Shown in pieces: positions 45,001 through 57,411 of a stretch of DNA of 64,000 nucleotides. Each line of letters begins with the position of its first letter. Position 1 is the stretch's first letter. The notes under the pieces are model-generated. The model was not told the DNA's origin and searched no databases. It saw nothing but the letters and a program-made list of their open reading frames with translations. Source of the DNA: Acytostelium subglobosum LB1. Lineage: Eukaryota > Evosea > Eumycetozoa > Acytosteliales > Acytosteliaceae. Location: contig NW_012236532.1 of assembly GCF_000787575.1 (NCBI RefSeq), forward strand, positions 1,118,612 through 1,182,611, read 5' to 3'. The position numbers were made by a program, and so were the translations under genes.

Positions 45001-48000
45001 CGAGACAATATTACAATCTTGCCGCGTTATCAATGGGACGTGGCGCCATACTGGAGCGAGTCGGCCATCTCCCTGCGCGAGCGTCTGGTTGGCCCGTCCA
45101 CCTCTCTCAGCGGTACGCGCACCACCGCGACAGGCCATCCGTCGTTTGATCAGGTGATCGACATTCATCGCCCGCCCTTTGCCTACCTCAAGGATCACAA
45201 GGTCAATGGCAAGCCACTGTTCCCAGGCGCGGGATACATTGATGCGATCATTCAGACGTACGCCATGCCCTCTGGCAAGAACTCAATCATCATCTCCAAG
45301 CTCGAATACCTCCAGCCATTCTTCCTGCTCGAGGGTGAGCATCAACACCTCAACACAGTGTACAGCGACGCCAACAAAGGTTACCAACGCGTACAGTTCT
45401 TACAAAAGGATGGCGACGACTCTAACAAGTCATGGACCACAACATGCCAAGGACTTGTGACGGCCGAGTCCATCCAGGACCTCTCGGCCTCAAAGCACCA
45501 AGACGTGGCCGCACTCAATCAAACATGTGACCTGATTGAGTTGAACAAGAGTGAGCTGTACACCAAGATCCTGCGATTGGGACTGGACTATGGTACGACG
45601 TTCCAGCGTGTGGAGTCGATCAAGATTGGACGCGAGTGCTCAATGGCGGTGCTGAACATGGACGTTGCCCCTGGCAGCCCGACCCACATACTCAATGCCT
45701 GTCTCCTAGACAGCTGCTTCCATGGACTGCTCGCCCTCATCGATGAGCGACGTCACTTTGTCGTGGGCCAGATCGAGGACATGTTGATCAATACCCTCGC
45801 CATGGCGGACATGCCCCATAGTGGCCAATTGCTGCTCTACACCAAGATCATCAAGCGCGACAATTATAACATCACTGGATCGTTCGTGCTGATGACACCA
45901 GGTGGCGAGACGATGGTCTCGATGAAGAAGTTCGTGGTCAAGTCGATGCAGCGCACGAAGGACGCAGGCGAGCTCAAGTGTCCCACCCACGAGATGTTTG
46001 CCATGCAATGGCAAACCAAGAACTCAATGATGCCCTCGCCCAAGTCGATAGTGCCCGAGTTGTTCAGTGACCACGCTAAACAGAGCCAAGTGTTGATGGA
46101 CAACCAGGTCAGCGTGTACGCAGCCAAGCTCGTCCACAGCGCACTGACAACAGACTTGCCGGGCTTCAAGCTCGGCCAGCCTGTGACCAGCGCACTCATG
46201 GCCAGCCTAAACATCGACTCTGGATCACGCCCACTCACACGATTCTTCACAAGATTGACCGACATTCTTGCTCAGTTTGAGGATGACCTGGACAAGGCTG
46301 GCGAGTCGATCATCGACCTATCACTCTTGAGATCAAGCATCCTCGAGACCTATCCCAAGGCCGAGTTGGAGCTTGATCTGATTGAGCGAGCGGCTGGAAT
46401 CATCCCACGCGTGCTTCAGGGCGAGCATGAAGTCTGCCACAAGCTGTTTGATGACGACTTGCTCAGCCGCTTCTACCAGGGCTCGTCTGCTGTCACCTAC
46501 TACATGATGCAGATCACGGATATACTGCAGAAGGGTCTCTCGGCGCAGCTCAAGGAGCGCCGCTCAATCAAGATTCTCGAGATTGGCGGTGGCACGGGCA
46601 GTCTCACACACCGAGTGCTCCACACATTGTCTGCGCTTCTGGGCTCGGCCGAGCAGCACATCGACGTCGACTTCACGTTCACAGACGTGTCGACCAGCTT
46701 CCTCAAGACCATGCGCGAGGCCGTCGAGCAGCGCTACGCCCGTCATCCCAACTGGAAGAACATGTCGCTCACAATGAAGTACCTGCCCCTAGACCTCGAG
46801 AAGGACCTCGAGGCACAAGGCTTCCTCTCGGGCACATACGACGTCGTCCTGATGATGTATGTTGTGCATGTTTTGCCCGACTTGGGACAGGCTGCCAATC
46901 GACTCAACCAAGTGCTGGCGCCAAACGGCTGGCTGCTGTTTGCCGAGCCCGCACGACGCGTGGCATTCATTGACATTGTGTTTGGATGCTTCCCTCAATG
47001 GTGGAATTACAACGACTCGATGCGCCAGGATCACTGCTCAATGCACCCTCGCGAATGGACCACATTGCTCTCGCAACACGGCTTCCCTTGCACGATGATT
47101 GTCTCGCCACCCACGTCGCAGGGCCAGATGTACGGCGGTCACTCATTCGTTGTGCTCTCACAGAAGGCCGCTCTGGGTCACTTCCAGCAAGATCCCCAGA
47201 TCGATGGACGCGTTGGACTGGTATACAGCAATGGCATGACCATGGTGGACTTTATCAGCAAGCACAACCTACGAAGGTTCATGCATGACCTGACTGCCGC
47301 AGGCGTGCAGGTCGAGCTGATGCAGGCCAAGGACACGTCGACACCGGCCTCCCTCCAGGTCCTCAAGTCGTGCACAAATGTGTTCTACCTGCCAGGTTTG
47401 GAGAAGCAATCAAACAACCATTCATACAAATCATTGACCAACGACTTGGTGACATTCATTCGATCAATGTCCGAGCTCAAGGCATGTCCCAGCATCATGG
47501 TCCTCACCAAGAATGCCTCAAGGAGCAGCAACTATTGCAATGCCTCACTGATTGGAATCACTCGCACAGCCATCAATGAATATCCTGCCATGCACATCAC
47601 AAGTGTGGACATTGATGAGGATAGCACACCAGACCTCAAGACCCTGCTCGCATTGACCAATCGTGCGGCCAATCTCTCAGATCGCGAGTACGTTGTGGAC
47701 CATGGCACTGTTTGTGTGCCGCGAATGCGCCAGGTCCCCAAGGAGACGATACTCAGCACTAGCACTGCGTTTGAGCGTGACATCAATCAAGTCTGCTGCA
47801 CTTCCAACCTTGACTTGACATTCAGCTGCGTGGCCCGCCAACCTCTGTTGAAGAGAGGCGAGGTGGAGATTGCTGTGCGCGCAGTGGGCATCAACTTCAA
47901 GGACAACATGTTCTTCCGCGGCCTGCTCCCCGCCGAGGTATTTAGGAAGGGCGACATGTTCAACCCACCCTTTGGTGTCGAGTGCTCTGGACTGATCACA

Positions 48001-51000
48001 CGCGTCGCCGAAGATGTCACCGACTTCAAGGTTGGCGACGAGGTGGCTGGCTTCGCCCGCCACTGTCTCGGCTCCCACGTGGTCACCAATCACCAGCTCA
48101 TCGTACACAAGCCAAAGGAGCTCACACACTTGGAGGCTGCCTCAGTGGCAGTGATCTACTGTACGGCCTACTACTGTCTGTTCAACAAGTGTCATTTGGA
48201 CGTTGAGTGTGGCGATCAATCAGTACTGATTCACTCGGCCACTGGTGGAGTGGGTCTGGCCACACTCAATCTGTTGCGTATGAAGTCGATGAAGGGCAAA
48301 ATATTCGCGACTGTTGGCTCCAAGGACAAGGAGGACTACCTCACTCAGCAGTATGGCGACATGATCACAGCTATCTACAACTCCAAGGATAAGGAGTTTG
48401 CCAATCGCGTCCAGCAGGACACGGGTCGTGGCGTGGACGTCTTGATCAACACACTCGCTGGAGACTTTATGAACGCCAACTTCCAGGCCTTGGCATCTTT
48501 TGGACAGCTGGCCGACATCTCAGTCACACAGATCTACTCCAACGACGTTCTTGACCTCGGCAACTTCAAGCGAGATCAATCATACTACGCTGTGGACTTT
48601 GAGCGCGTACTCAATGAGCTGCCCCACCTCGTGAAGTCGATGCTCACCAACATCTATGGTTGGATTGCCAGTGGTGACCTACAGCTCGTGCCCTCGCAGG
48701 TGTACCCTGTCACTCAGGTGTCAGAAGCAATCAAGTCGCTTAACAATCGCACTCACATTGGAAAGGTACTTATTGATTGTGCAAGCATTGGCCGTGACAT
48801 CCTTGAGCCATTGTTCAACTCGCCAACCGAGAACATGGTGACCAAGCCCAACTACACACTCAATCTTCCAAACACTGCCATTGTCACTGGTCAGGCAGGA
48901 CTGTCTCTCGAGCTGATCAAATGGATCGCGTCCAGATCCAACGCGTCCGACATTGTCGTTTTGTCCAGGTCGACTATCAACTGGCGTCTTCAACGTCTGA
49001 TCAATCTGATGAAGAAGGAGGGCGCACGAACCAACATCCACTTCATCCAATGCGACATTTCCAACTACGACGCGCTGACCAAGCTCGCACAGACCATGCT
49101 CAAGCCTCTACCACCCATTCAATCAGTGTTCCATCTGGCTGCGGTGTACAATGACGTGCCACTGGACCAGGTGAGCATGGACAACATCAACTCTGTGCAC
49201 GACCCTAAGGTGCTGGGCGCATTCAATCTGCACAGCCTCAGCATCGTGCTCGGCTGGAAGCTCAACCACTTTGTCATGTTCTCATCGATCAATGCCATTA
49301 CAGGTGTGCATGGACAAGCCAGCTACAACTCTGCCAACGCTGTACTCGACGCTCTTTGCAACTTTAGACGATCAATCCAGTTGCCCGGTCTGGCCGTCAA
49401 CTGGGGACCAATCGAGGGCGAGGGCAAGGTGGCCGAATCTGATGCCATTGCCGAGCTCTTTGTCCAGCGAGGCCTGCCATCACTCTCTCTCGCCAAGTTG
49501 TTTGGCGCACTAGAGTGCACACTTGGTAACACCGGTGCATCGCAGTTGATCGTCTCACCAATCAACCCACGACCATTCTACGAGGCATTCTCACACATGC
49601 GACCAAAGATGGACAAGTTGATGCCAGCAGACAACACATCTGATCAGGGCCATCGCGCATCAAGCTCAGCTGCCTCCAACGAGACAATCGCCAAACGTGT
49701 GTCGGACACTGTCTCATCACTTCTATCGATCCCAGCCGACAAGATCAACCCTGACACCAAGCTCAAGGAGTATGGTCTAGACTCGTTGTTGACCGTGCAG
49801 CTCAAGTCCTGGATCGACAAGGAGTATGAGAAGAACCTGTTCTCGCATATCCAGCTCTCATCATCCAGTCTCAGCACGGTGATCAACAAGATTGAGAATA
49901 TTGGCAGCTCGGGACAGGTTGCCGACGAGACATCCTCAGCCACAGCCAGACCAGTGGTATCAGCTCAGATGAACGTTGAATTCAAGAGCTCGCCACTGAC
50001 CAAGATATCATACGTTGGCTTGCGTAGGAACTCTGAGACGCCTCTGCCAATGTTTGGTGGCGCCGCTGCCAACTTCCCTTCGATGGGCCGCAAGATGAGT
50101 CTGAACCCACTCACCAGCTCACTGACCAAGTTGCTGTTGAACAAGTCTGCCAGCAACACACCCAAGATGCTCAGTCCAGACACAATGATTGGTTCCAACT
50201 TCAACGTCAAGTCCACTCAATCGCCTCGCAGATTCAGCAGTACACCAAGCTACCTCTCACCCAACAGACTGGCTCCATCACCAAGATACCTTCTTGCTGG
50301 CCTCAACAACAATCCTTACATATTGGGCATGGGCACTTCAGTTCCAAACGAAGCCATCTCACAGGAGGACTTGTGTGAGGCGATGGCCAAGGACTACTCT
50401 GATGATCCCGCAGTTGTGCAGAATGTCAAGAGGATGTTCAAGTCGTCGTACATTGAGACTCGTCACATGAGCCGCAATCCAACCAAGCCAGAGACCTCAC
50501 TCAAGCGTCGCAAGGATGAGAACATCAACGATGTCAACAAGCAGTACATTGTCTCAGCGCCAATGCTGGCCAAGGAAGCTTGTGAGAAGGCCATCAAGGA
50601 CTGGGGCGGCCAGGCCAAGGATATCACTCACATTGTATCCGTGTCGAGCACTGGTGTGGTCGTACCAGATGTCAACTTCATCATGATCGAGGAGCTGGGT
50701 CTCAACAAGGATGTGCAACGTGTCAGCATCAACTTCATGGGTTGTCTGGCTGGTCTTTCCAGTCTTCGCACTGCCACCTCCCTGGCATGCCACGATCCTA
50801 GGAACAGAGTGCTCGTCGTGTGTACCGAGATCTGTTCTACTCACTTCACGACCACAGGTGGCATGGACCAAATTGTTGCCGCCACAATCTTTGCCGATGG
50901 ATCCGCAGCCTATATCCTTGGGTAAGTTAAATAGTGTTGCCCACACTCAATCATTCAATCACTAACTCATTCATTCAATCAAACATATAGATGTAATCCA

Positions 51001-51468
51001 ACTATTGATGAGACTGCATACTTTGAGGTGCTTCACTCGATGAATAGATCAGTGCCAGGCACCAAACAGACAATGACCTGGGAAATCAGCTCCACTGGTT
51101 GGGACCTGGGTCTAGACGCTTCGATCCCCGACCATATTGGCGGCGGTATCAGCGATTTCATCAAAGAACTCTTGGAGAAGACGAAGGACCAGACGCAGTC
51201 CACGTCGGCCAAGGAGTTTGAGTTCCTAATTCACACGGGTGGCAAGTCCATCCTGACCGCGATCGAGAACACTCTGGAGATCGATGCCATCAAGCAGAAC
51301 AGCCACTCCTGGGCCATCTACAAGTCATACGGAAACATGTCCAGTGCTTCCGTACTCTTTGTGATGGACCACGCCAGGAAGTCCAAGTCTCTGCCACCAT
51401 ACTCCATCTCTTTGGCATTTGGTCCAGGCCTCGCATTTGAAGGTTGTATATTACGTAACATGGTATAA
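42002..51468 (+). CDS. stlA: Steely1-type hybrid polyketide synthase (type I PKS fused to type III PKS)
   Basis: Five exons, 42002-42626, 42699-43425, 43486-44178, 44259-50921 and 50991-51468: 9,186 nt, 3,061 residues. Domains in order with rough residues: ketosynthase 15-440 (active Cys in VVDTACSSS, His in EAHGTGTPVGDP and SNIGHLESA); Ser/Asn linker; acyltransferase 590-900 (FCGQGPQWIG, GHSFGEV); dehydratase 970-1250 (DHKVNGKPLFPGAGY); C-methyltransferase 1440-1620 (ILEIGGGTGSLTH); enoyl reductase 1880-2190 (HSATGGVGLATLNL); ketoreductase 2220-2440 (VTGQAGLSLEL, QASYNSANAVLDAL); acyl carrier 2490-2560 (YGLDSLLTVQ); linker; type III PKS 2700-3061 with all three catalytic residues (Cys in FMGCLAGLSS, His in LIHTGGKS, Asn in SYGNMSSAS). 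The type I part should build and hand over an acyl chain that the type III part extends and cyclises to a resorcinol or pyrone. In D. discoideum Steely1 makes MPBD, a differentiation factor. The sequence matches Steely1 far better than Steely2 as I recall them. Confidence 0.95.
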
Positions 51469-51507
51469 TCATGTCCACTCTCACTATCTCTCTCGCCTAT
51501 AATTTCA

Positions 51508-51513
51508 AATAAA
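51508..51513 (+). terminator. Polyadenylation signal of the Steely gene
   Basis: AATAAA, 40 bases after the stop codon, in an A-rich stretch. Confidence 0.5.
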
Positions 51514-51595
51514 CAAACAACGTTTATATCAATATTTGGAACTGTTCCATGTCGGTTTGTATTTGTTGTACATCTGTTTGTTTGGGAGGTCTTCC

Positions 51596-53710
51596 TTATG
51601 ATCTATCCAGTGATGCCTTGAACTTCTTGTACTGAGCCTCAATCTCTTTGGGAACAGCGTCGTCCTCGATGGTTGGCGGCACAGAGTAGTGCTCATGGTC
51701 ATTGGAGATAGCCTTGAGGATGTTGCGAACTATCTTGCCCGATCTGGTCTTGGGCAGTCGGTCCACCGCCAGAGCATGTTTGAGTGATGCAAATGCGCCA
51801 ACCTTTTGTCTGACCATCTGCATGATCTCTTTCTCCAGGGCCTCATTGAACGCCAAGCCAGGCTTGAGAACGACAAATGCAAAGGGCATCTCGCCCTTAA
51901 CACTATCGTTTGCTCCAACAACTGCACACTCGACAATGTTTGGATTGGTGTACAACACCTCCTCGATCGATGCAGTTGATATCCTGTGACCACTCGTGTT
52001 GATAATGTCGTCGACTCGAGTCATGATATGAATGTAACCGTCGCGGTCCTCATAGCCTGCGTCGCCAGTACGATAGAATCCTGGAATGGTGAGGTACGCC
52101 TTCTTGTATCCCTCCTTGTTATTGTACAGCTCGGTACAGTAGCCGGGGGGCAGGGGAAGTGGCGCAAGCACCTCTCCCATATTGCCATCGGACATTCTTT
52201 TTCCGGTGGCCGGATCAATGACGTGGAAGTCCGATCCAAGCACGGGCATACCAGCAGCGCCATAGCGCACAGGGATAGCTCCACGACAGTTTGATATCAT
52301 TGCCCATCCAGACTCGGTCTGCCAGTAGTTGTCATAGACCGGTGCCTTTGTGGCATTGGCAATGTACTTCAGGGTTGTGGGGTCGCCTCGCTCGCCTCCC
52401 ATCCATATCGACTTGAGTGACGACAGGTCGTACTTGGCAGCCATCTTTCCGTCTGGATCCTCACGTTGGATGGCGCGGGCGGCGGTGGGCGCTGTGAACA
52501 TCGACTTGATGTTGTGATCCTGGACCATTCTCCAAAATACTCCAGAGTCGGGGAGTATTGGTTTGCCTTCATAGATGACTGATGTCATGCCTCTGATCAA
52601 TGGTCCGTAGACGGACAAAGTGTGAGCCACGACCCAACCAACATCGCTAGTGGCAAAGAATGTGTCGCCAGGGCCACAGTCGTAGCAAGCACCCATTACA
52701 TGTGCCAGGGCAACAGCGTAGCCTCCTGTGCTCCTGACAATTCCCTTGGGGTTTCCAGTGGTGCCAGATGTGTAGAGAATGTACAATGGATGTGATGAGT
52801 CCACGACTGTGTGGTCCTTCATTGGTTGTGCCGAGCGCATTAATGAGCTCCAATCCAACGCGCCATTAATATTTGGTATGACCATGTTACCGGGAGTGAC
52901 ATCCTTTCGCTCATACACAATGACATGTTCGGGTTTGTATTTGATGGATGCCAAGGCCTCCCTTAGGAGTGGCGTGTAGGGGATGATCTTCTTGCCCTCG
53001 ACACCAAAGTCTGAGCAAATGACCACTTTAGGTTTGCAATGTTCGATCCTTGATGCCAACTGTGGTGCTGCGAAGCCGCCAAACACGACTGAATGTGTTG
53101 CGCCAAGTCTGGCGCAAGCCAGCATTGCCATTACAGCTTGTGGGATTGTTGGCATGTAGATAACGACTCGATCACCACTGACCACGCCTAGATTGGCCAG
53201 TGCGGCAGCTGCCAAGCAAACCTGCTCATGCAGTTCGCTATAAGTATATGTTGTGGTCTTGTTGAACATTGGAGTCTCATGGATCAATGCCATCCTATTT
53301 CCTTCATTATTATTCACATGTCTATCCAATGCATTATAACTTATATTGAGTTGTCCACCTTCGAACCACAAAGGATTCTCAGCTGTTCCCGCCAATACAT
53401 TATCATACTTCTTATTCCTTTGGTCAAGGTAAAGGTAATGAGTGTAAGTATACTCAATCAATCAATCGACCAATCTTGACAAGTGGACATCTTACCAATC
53501 AATGTAGTTTGCCTTATCACCCCAATAATCGACCTTATTCTTCAATGCTTTGTTATGTTCTGCTTTATAATCATTGAAAGAGTACTTTGTTTTATGTTGT
53601 GATGAAGTAGATGTGATTGATGCATAACATCCAGTAGACAATGATGATGAAGATTGAACAGAAAATAATCTTGATATCAATCTTTGTTTTGTTAACATCA
53701 TCATCGTCAT
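51596..53710 (-). CDS. Mitochondrial short-chain acyl-CoA synthetase (ACSS3/PrpE-like)
   Basis: Two exons, 53496-53710 and 51596-53417 (78-nt intron), 678 residues. The N terminus (MTMMMLTKQRLISRLFSVQSS) is basic and hydroxylated with no acids, a probable mitochondrial targeting peptide. The AMP-forming ligase core shows the P-loop YTSGTTGNPKG, then YDNYWQTESGWAM, YRTGDAGYEDRDGYIHIMTRVDD and the catalytic lysine in TRSGKIVRNIL. Motifs such as VVFGGFAAPQLASRI and FFATSDVGWVVAHT are those of acetyl/propionyl-CoA synthetases, with an overall look nearest to ACSS3/PrpE (propionate). It activates short acids to acyl-CoA. It lies tail-to-tail with stlA, 128 bases stop to stop, which may be chance. 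Confidence 0.92.
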
Positions 53711-54288
53711 CAGTTAATTATATATCTATTCTATCTCTATTTCTAACTTTAGATAAGGCACTTATTGATTTGCGCACAAAGGAACAGAGACTTTGAAGAT
53801 CGCAACCACAATTGTTTCAAATTTGCACAACACATTTAGATAATGGGCAATCAATACAGATAATCTTTGTGATCAAACAAATAATAATAATAAGTATTAT
53901 TATCTTTTCAAAGTTTGATGAAGAGTAAATAATGAACGGTGTGAAATGAATTGCAAGGTTACAAACATGTAAAGATGGTCTATTCCAAGACCTTCATACT
54001 TGCAACAACAAGGTAATTCATTGATCAAACAAGCGACACCACACACCTCCTTATTATTATAATCTGTCCTCTTCTCTAGAACACACATAACACACTGTTC
54101 TCTCTCTCCCTCGCATCACATCTTGAATTGAATCACTCATGGCGAGAATGATGATGTTGTGTTATGGGGTGGACACGCGATTACTACTTGCCAAGTCGTA
54201 GCAGTAGTAGTTGTATCATAGTCAATAGTCATAGTGATAAGATATATAACAACAAGATAAGATAGTATAGATAGATAGTTAGTAAAGG
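53711..54288. other. Divergent intergenic region
   Basis: About 580 bases between the starts of the acyl-CoA synthetase and the BTB/pentapeptide gene. It is AT-rich at both ends, as expected for two promoters; a minus frame at 53900-54088 has no recognisable content. Confidence 0.4.
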
Positions 54289-56003
54289 ATGGAGAGTATT
54301 GGAAGACAACACCCAAACAATAATATGAAGAATGTTGGATCTTTGAGATCGTTAAGTAGGGACAACTTGTTCAAGTTGCACTTTAGTGATCAATCGTCAT
54401 CAGTTAGTGATGGTACTCCAAATAGTACAAATACTCCATTGTTATCTACTGGCGGTATTACAAGTGGAAACAGTAGTCTAAGGGATAGATCAACAACTTC
54501 AAATATGACTCCATATTCACATGGTTCGATCAATAGTAATAGTAAAGAGTTGGCAACTAATTCCGATGGAAGTGATGATGACGATGATGATGATACCGGA
54601 TCCTCAGTGCCACTGCGTAGCCAAAGAAAGCCAATACCAATTGAAATTCAAACCAGTCCACTTAGGAGCAGTGTACAGGCTGGCCTTGGAAAAGAAATCA
54701 AACGGCATCCTCAACAACACTACCAATGGCAACAATAGTAATGGTGGTAGTAATACAAAGACTGCCGCCGCAATACTGGATGGTATTCGATGAGGAATCA
54801 GAGTTGCTGGTGCATTCAATCAGACATTCAAGATTGATGACAGTCACTCTGCCTCCCAGCTCAACAACTAGCGTTCGTCAACAAGATGATGACCTTAGCA
54901 GCTCGTCAGGCAGCGTGTTCAATATACATTCTGGCGTCGNTTTCAAACAATATGATCACAGTTGCCGGTGTCTCCATCGACAAGACAACGCCAGTCAACT
55001 TCAATGTTGGTGGAACACTATTTGCCACATCTTTGGCAACAGTATTCAAATGTCCTCAGAGCATATTATGTCGTGTGGTCGAGATGCAGATCAAACAGAT
55101 ACAGAAGGAGGAGGTCATATTCATTGATAGGAACCCAACCTACTTTGGTTGTCTACTTGACTACCTGCGCACCAGTCGTTACAACGCACCCATTGGCGTC
55201 AACACCAAGGCACTTCTCGAAGAGGCAGAATTCTTCAACATCAAGCCACTAGTCCAATTGATCCAAGACGAGCCCGAGATGACCAGATGTGATATCATAA
55301 ACATCATCAACTCGTAAGTGTGATCTGGTCCTTCAACCAAGTGTTTGATTGAATAACTTACATCCATCACCAGGTGCTACGACTATCCTCGTCTTCAAGG
55401 AATTTGGATGAGTCGACTCAACTTCACGGGACTCGATCTGAGTTGTGCCCTGTTCAACTATTCCAATCTCTCCAGGACAATATTTAAGATGGCAACAATC
55501 AATCAAGCTTCATTCAGTGGATGCAATCTTGAGTTTTCATCCGTAGACTCCTGTATTGGATCGAACTGTGTATTCAATCGAGCCAAGGTTACCAATGCCA
55601 TCTTCACAGATAATCAACTATATGAATGCCAAGCATATTGTACCAACTTCTCAAAGTAAGTCAAGTACATACATTCGATCGACCAACAGAGTCGCTGACA
55701 GACATACTATTCATTAGTTCCAACTTGTCCAACACGAGCTTTGCATGCTCTGATCTGAAAGGAAGCAAGTTTATTGGTGCAATACTTTATGGATGTGACT
55801 TCTCACATTGCGATATTGCACATTGTGACTTTACAAATGCCAAGTTTGATCAGACAAGTAACCTGAGTTGCACAATCACCAAGGAGACGGTGTTTGAGAA
55901 TTCCAACTATGAAGTGGCAATCAACAAGAAGAACTGGAAGAAGCCCAAACAGATCAGGACCAAGGGCAAGATCTCGTCAATCCCCGGAATGATCATTGGT
56001 TAA
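54289..56003 (+). CDS. BTB (KCTD-type) and pentapeptide-repeat protein, KCTD9-like
   Basis: The N terminus (54289-54900) is low complexity (S, T, N and an Asp run). The T1/BTB domain follows (about 54970-55310: VNFNVGGTLFATSLATVFKC, FIDRNPTYFGCLLDYLR, EAEFFNIKPLVQLI). Two spliced exons (55374-55655 and 55718-56003) encode pentapeptide repeats of the A(D/N)LXX type (LNFTGLDLSCALFNYSNLS, FSGCNLEFSSV, FACSDLKGSKFIGAILYGCDF). KCTD9 has this same order and is a candidate Cul3 adaptor. The N-terminal half is frame-broken in this copy: near 54690, between about 54790 and 54890, and at the N at 54940. The BTB and repeat parts are intact. The breaks may be assembly faults, or the gene may be decaying; the conserved domain half favours the former. 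Confidence 0.75.
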
Positions 56004-56216
56004 GATATATGTTTGAATGATATGATGAGAAAACACTTGGATTCCTTTCAGTGAAATTTCCGTGTGATCGATCAAGTTCACACAACACTGTGTGTTTGAC
56101 GAATGATTGATCATGGATATATCCAGACATCTTGTCAAAGCAATATTGATATGATAAATATATGTATATAGTATAGTAATATAATAATAATAACAATTAC
56201 TCAGTGTATAATAATA

Positions 56217-57335
56217 ATGAAAGGACAACAACAGAAGCAACAAGAGATACAACAGCAGCCACAGTTTGATTACAATGTACTGACACAGTATCAGGTACCA
56301 AAGGATGGTGATGGATACAGTTGGTCATTCTCACTGGATCAGTTTGATGAGACTGCAATGGTGGCAGCCGGCAACAATGTACAGAATAATCCACAAGAGT
56401 TCTTTAATCGCTTCGGCTTTGTAGTTGTACGCGATGTGCTCACAGGAGACGACTGTGATCGCACCGTATCAGAGATATTTGATATAATCGAGAGCAAGTC
56501 TCCGAGATTCAAGCGCAACGACCGGTCGACTTGGGACCACTTCCCAACTGAAGAGTCGATCATGCAGTATGGCAGCCCGTCGCGACCACCCATCTTCACT
56601 AGGCAGTTCCTGATGAACCGCCAGAACCCCCGCGTATACCGAGTGTTTGCCGAGCTGCTGAAGAACCCAGACCTGATGGTCAACAATGACCGTTGCTGCT
56701 TCTTCCGTCCCACAGTCAACACACCGGGTGTCGCGCTGGGCAAGCCCGAGTGGTCAACCAAGAGCAATGTGCATTTGGACATGAATCCATTCAACTGGAT
56801 GGGCGACGGTTCGATGTGTCGCCAGGAGCTGGATCGACTGCGATACGACCGACTTGGCGAGTTTATACAGGAGAACAACCAGCCAAGTCAGCATGACGGC
56901 CGTCAACTGCAAGCCGTGCTGAATCTGCTCGAGAACCACGAGGAGGATGGTGGCTACGTTGTCGTGCCAGGCTTCATGAATCACTTTGTCGACTACTTCA
57001 ACACAAAGAAGCCAGAGTATAGCCAGCCGTCGTGGAACTGGCAGACAAAGGACCCATTGTTCAAGTTTGCCAAGCGCATCTCCATGCGCAAGGGATCAAT
57101 GGTGATCTGGGACCAGCGCATGCCTCATGGATCTTTCAACAACACCTCGTCCAACCCTCGCATGGCCCAATTCATCAAGATCTATCCGACATCCACCGTG
57201 TCCAATGACAGATACAAGAGTAGAGCTGCAGTCGTGTCCAACATCCTGGCGTCATTCAGTGACCCATTCCCACTGACCAAGTTAGGTGCTGGCCTGTTTG
57301 GAGTCAAAGAGCGAGGACTTCCAACTGTTGATTGA
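56217..57335 (+). CDS. Phytanoyl-CoA dioxygenase (PhyH) family protein
   Basis: Single exon, 372 residues, starting at the ATG at 56217 after an AT-rich leader. The fold is an Fe(II)/2-oxoglutarate dioxygenase of the PhyH type. It opens with FFNRFGFVVVRDVLTGDDCDR (the typical PhyH N-terminal segment), has the metal-binding H-x-D in SNVHLDMNPFNW, and a distal His in DQRMPHGSFNN. GGYVVVPGFMNHF precedes it, as in PhyH enzymes ('GxLxVxPGSH'-type segment). A 2-oxoglutarate-binding Arg is plausible in SSNPRMAQFIKIYP. The substrate is unknown; the family hydroxylates lipids, small molecules and some toxins or natural products. There is no signal peptide or peroxisomal SKL end (it ends LPTVD), so it is probably cytosolic. 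Confidence 0.85.
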   Translation: MKGQQQKQQEIQQQPQFDYNVLTQYQVPKDGDGYSWSFSLDQFDETAMVAAGNNVQNNPQEFFNRFGFVVVRDVLTGDDCDRTVSEIFDIIESKSPRFKRNDRSTWDHFPTEESIMQYGSPSRPPIFTRQFLMNRQNPRVYRVFAELLKNPDLMVNNDRCCFFRPTVNTPGVALGKPEWSTKSNVHLDMNPFNWMGDGSMCRQELDRLRYDRLGEFIQENNQPSQHDGRQLQAVLNLLENHEEDGGYVVVPGFMNHFVDYFNTKKPEYSQPSWNWQTKDPLFKFAKRISMRKGSMVIWDQRMPHGSFNNTSSNPRMAQFIKIYPTSTVSNDRYKSRAAVVSNILASFSDPFPLTKLGAGLFGVKERGLPTVD

Positions 57336-57411
57336 TTGATTGATTGAATAAATGTTAATCATCGTCGTCAGATGACGACTAGTACGCGTCCCAAGATACA
57401 ACAAGACAATG

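Noticed and set aside
42002-51468. Steely2 (DIF-1 pathway) as identity of the hybrid PKS
   Set aside because: Active-site contexts (DTACSSS, GHSFGEV, FMGCLAGLSS, SYGNMSSAS and the C-terminal end) match Steely1 as I recall it and differ from Steely2.
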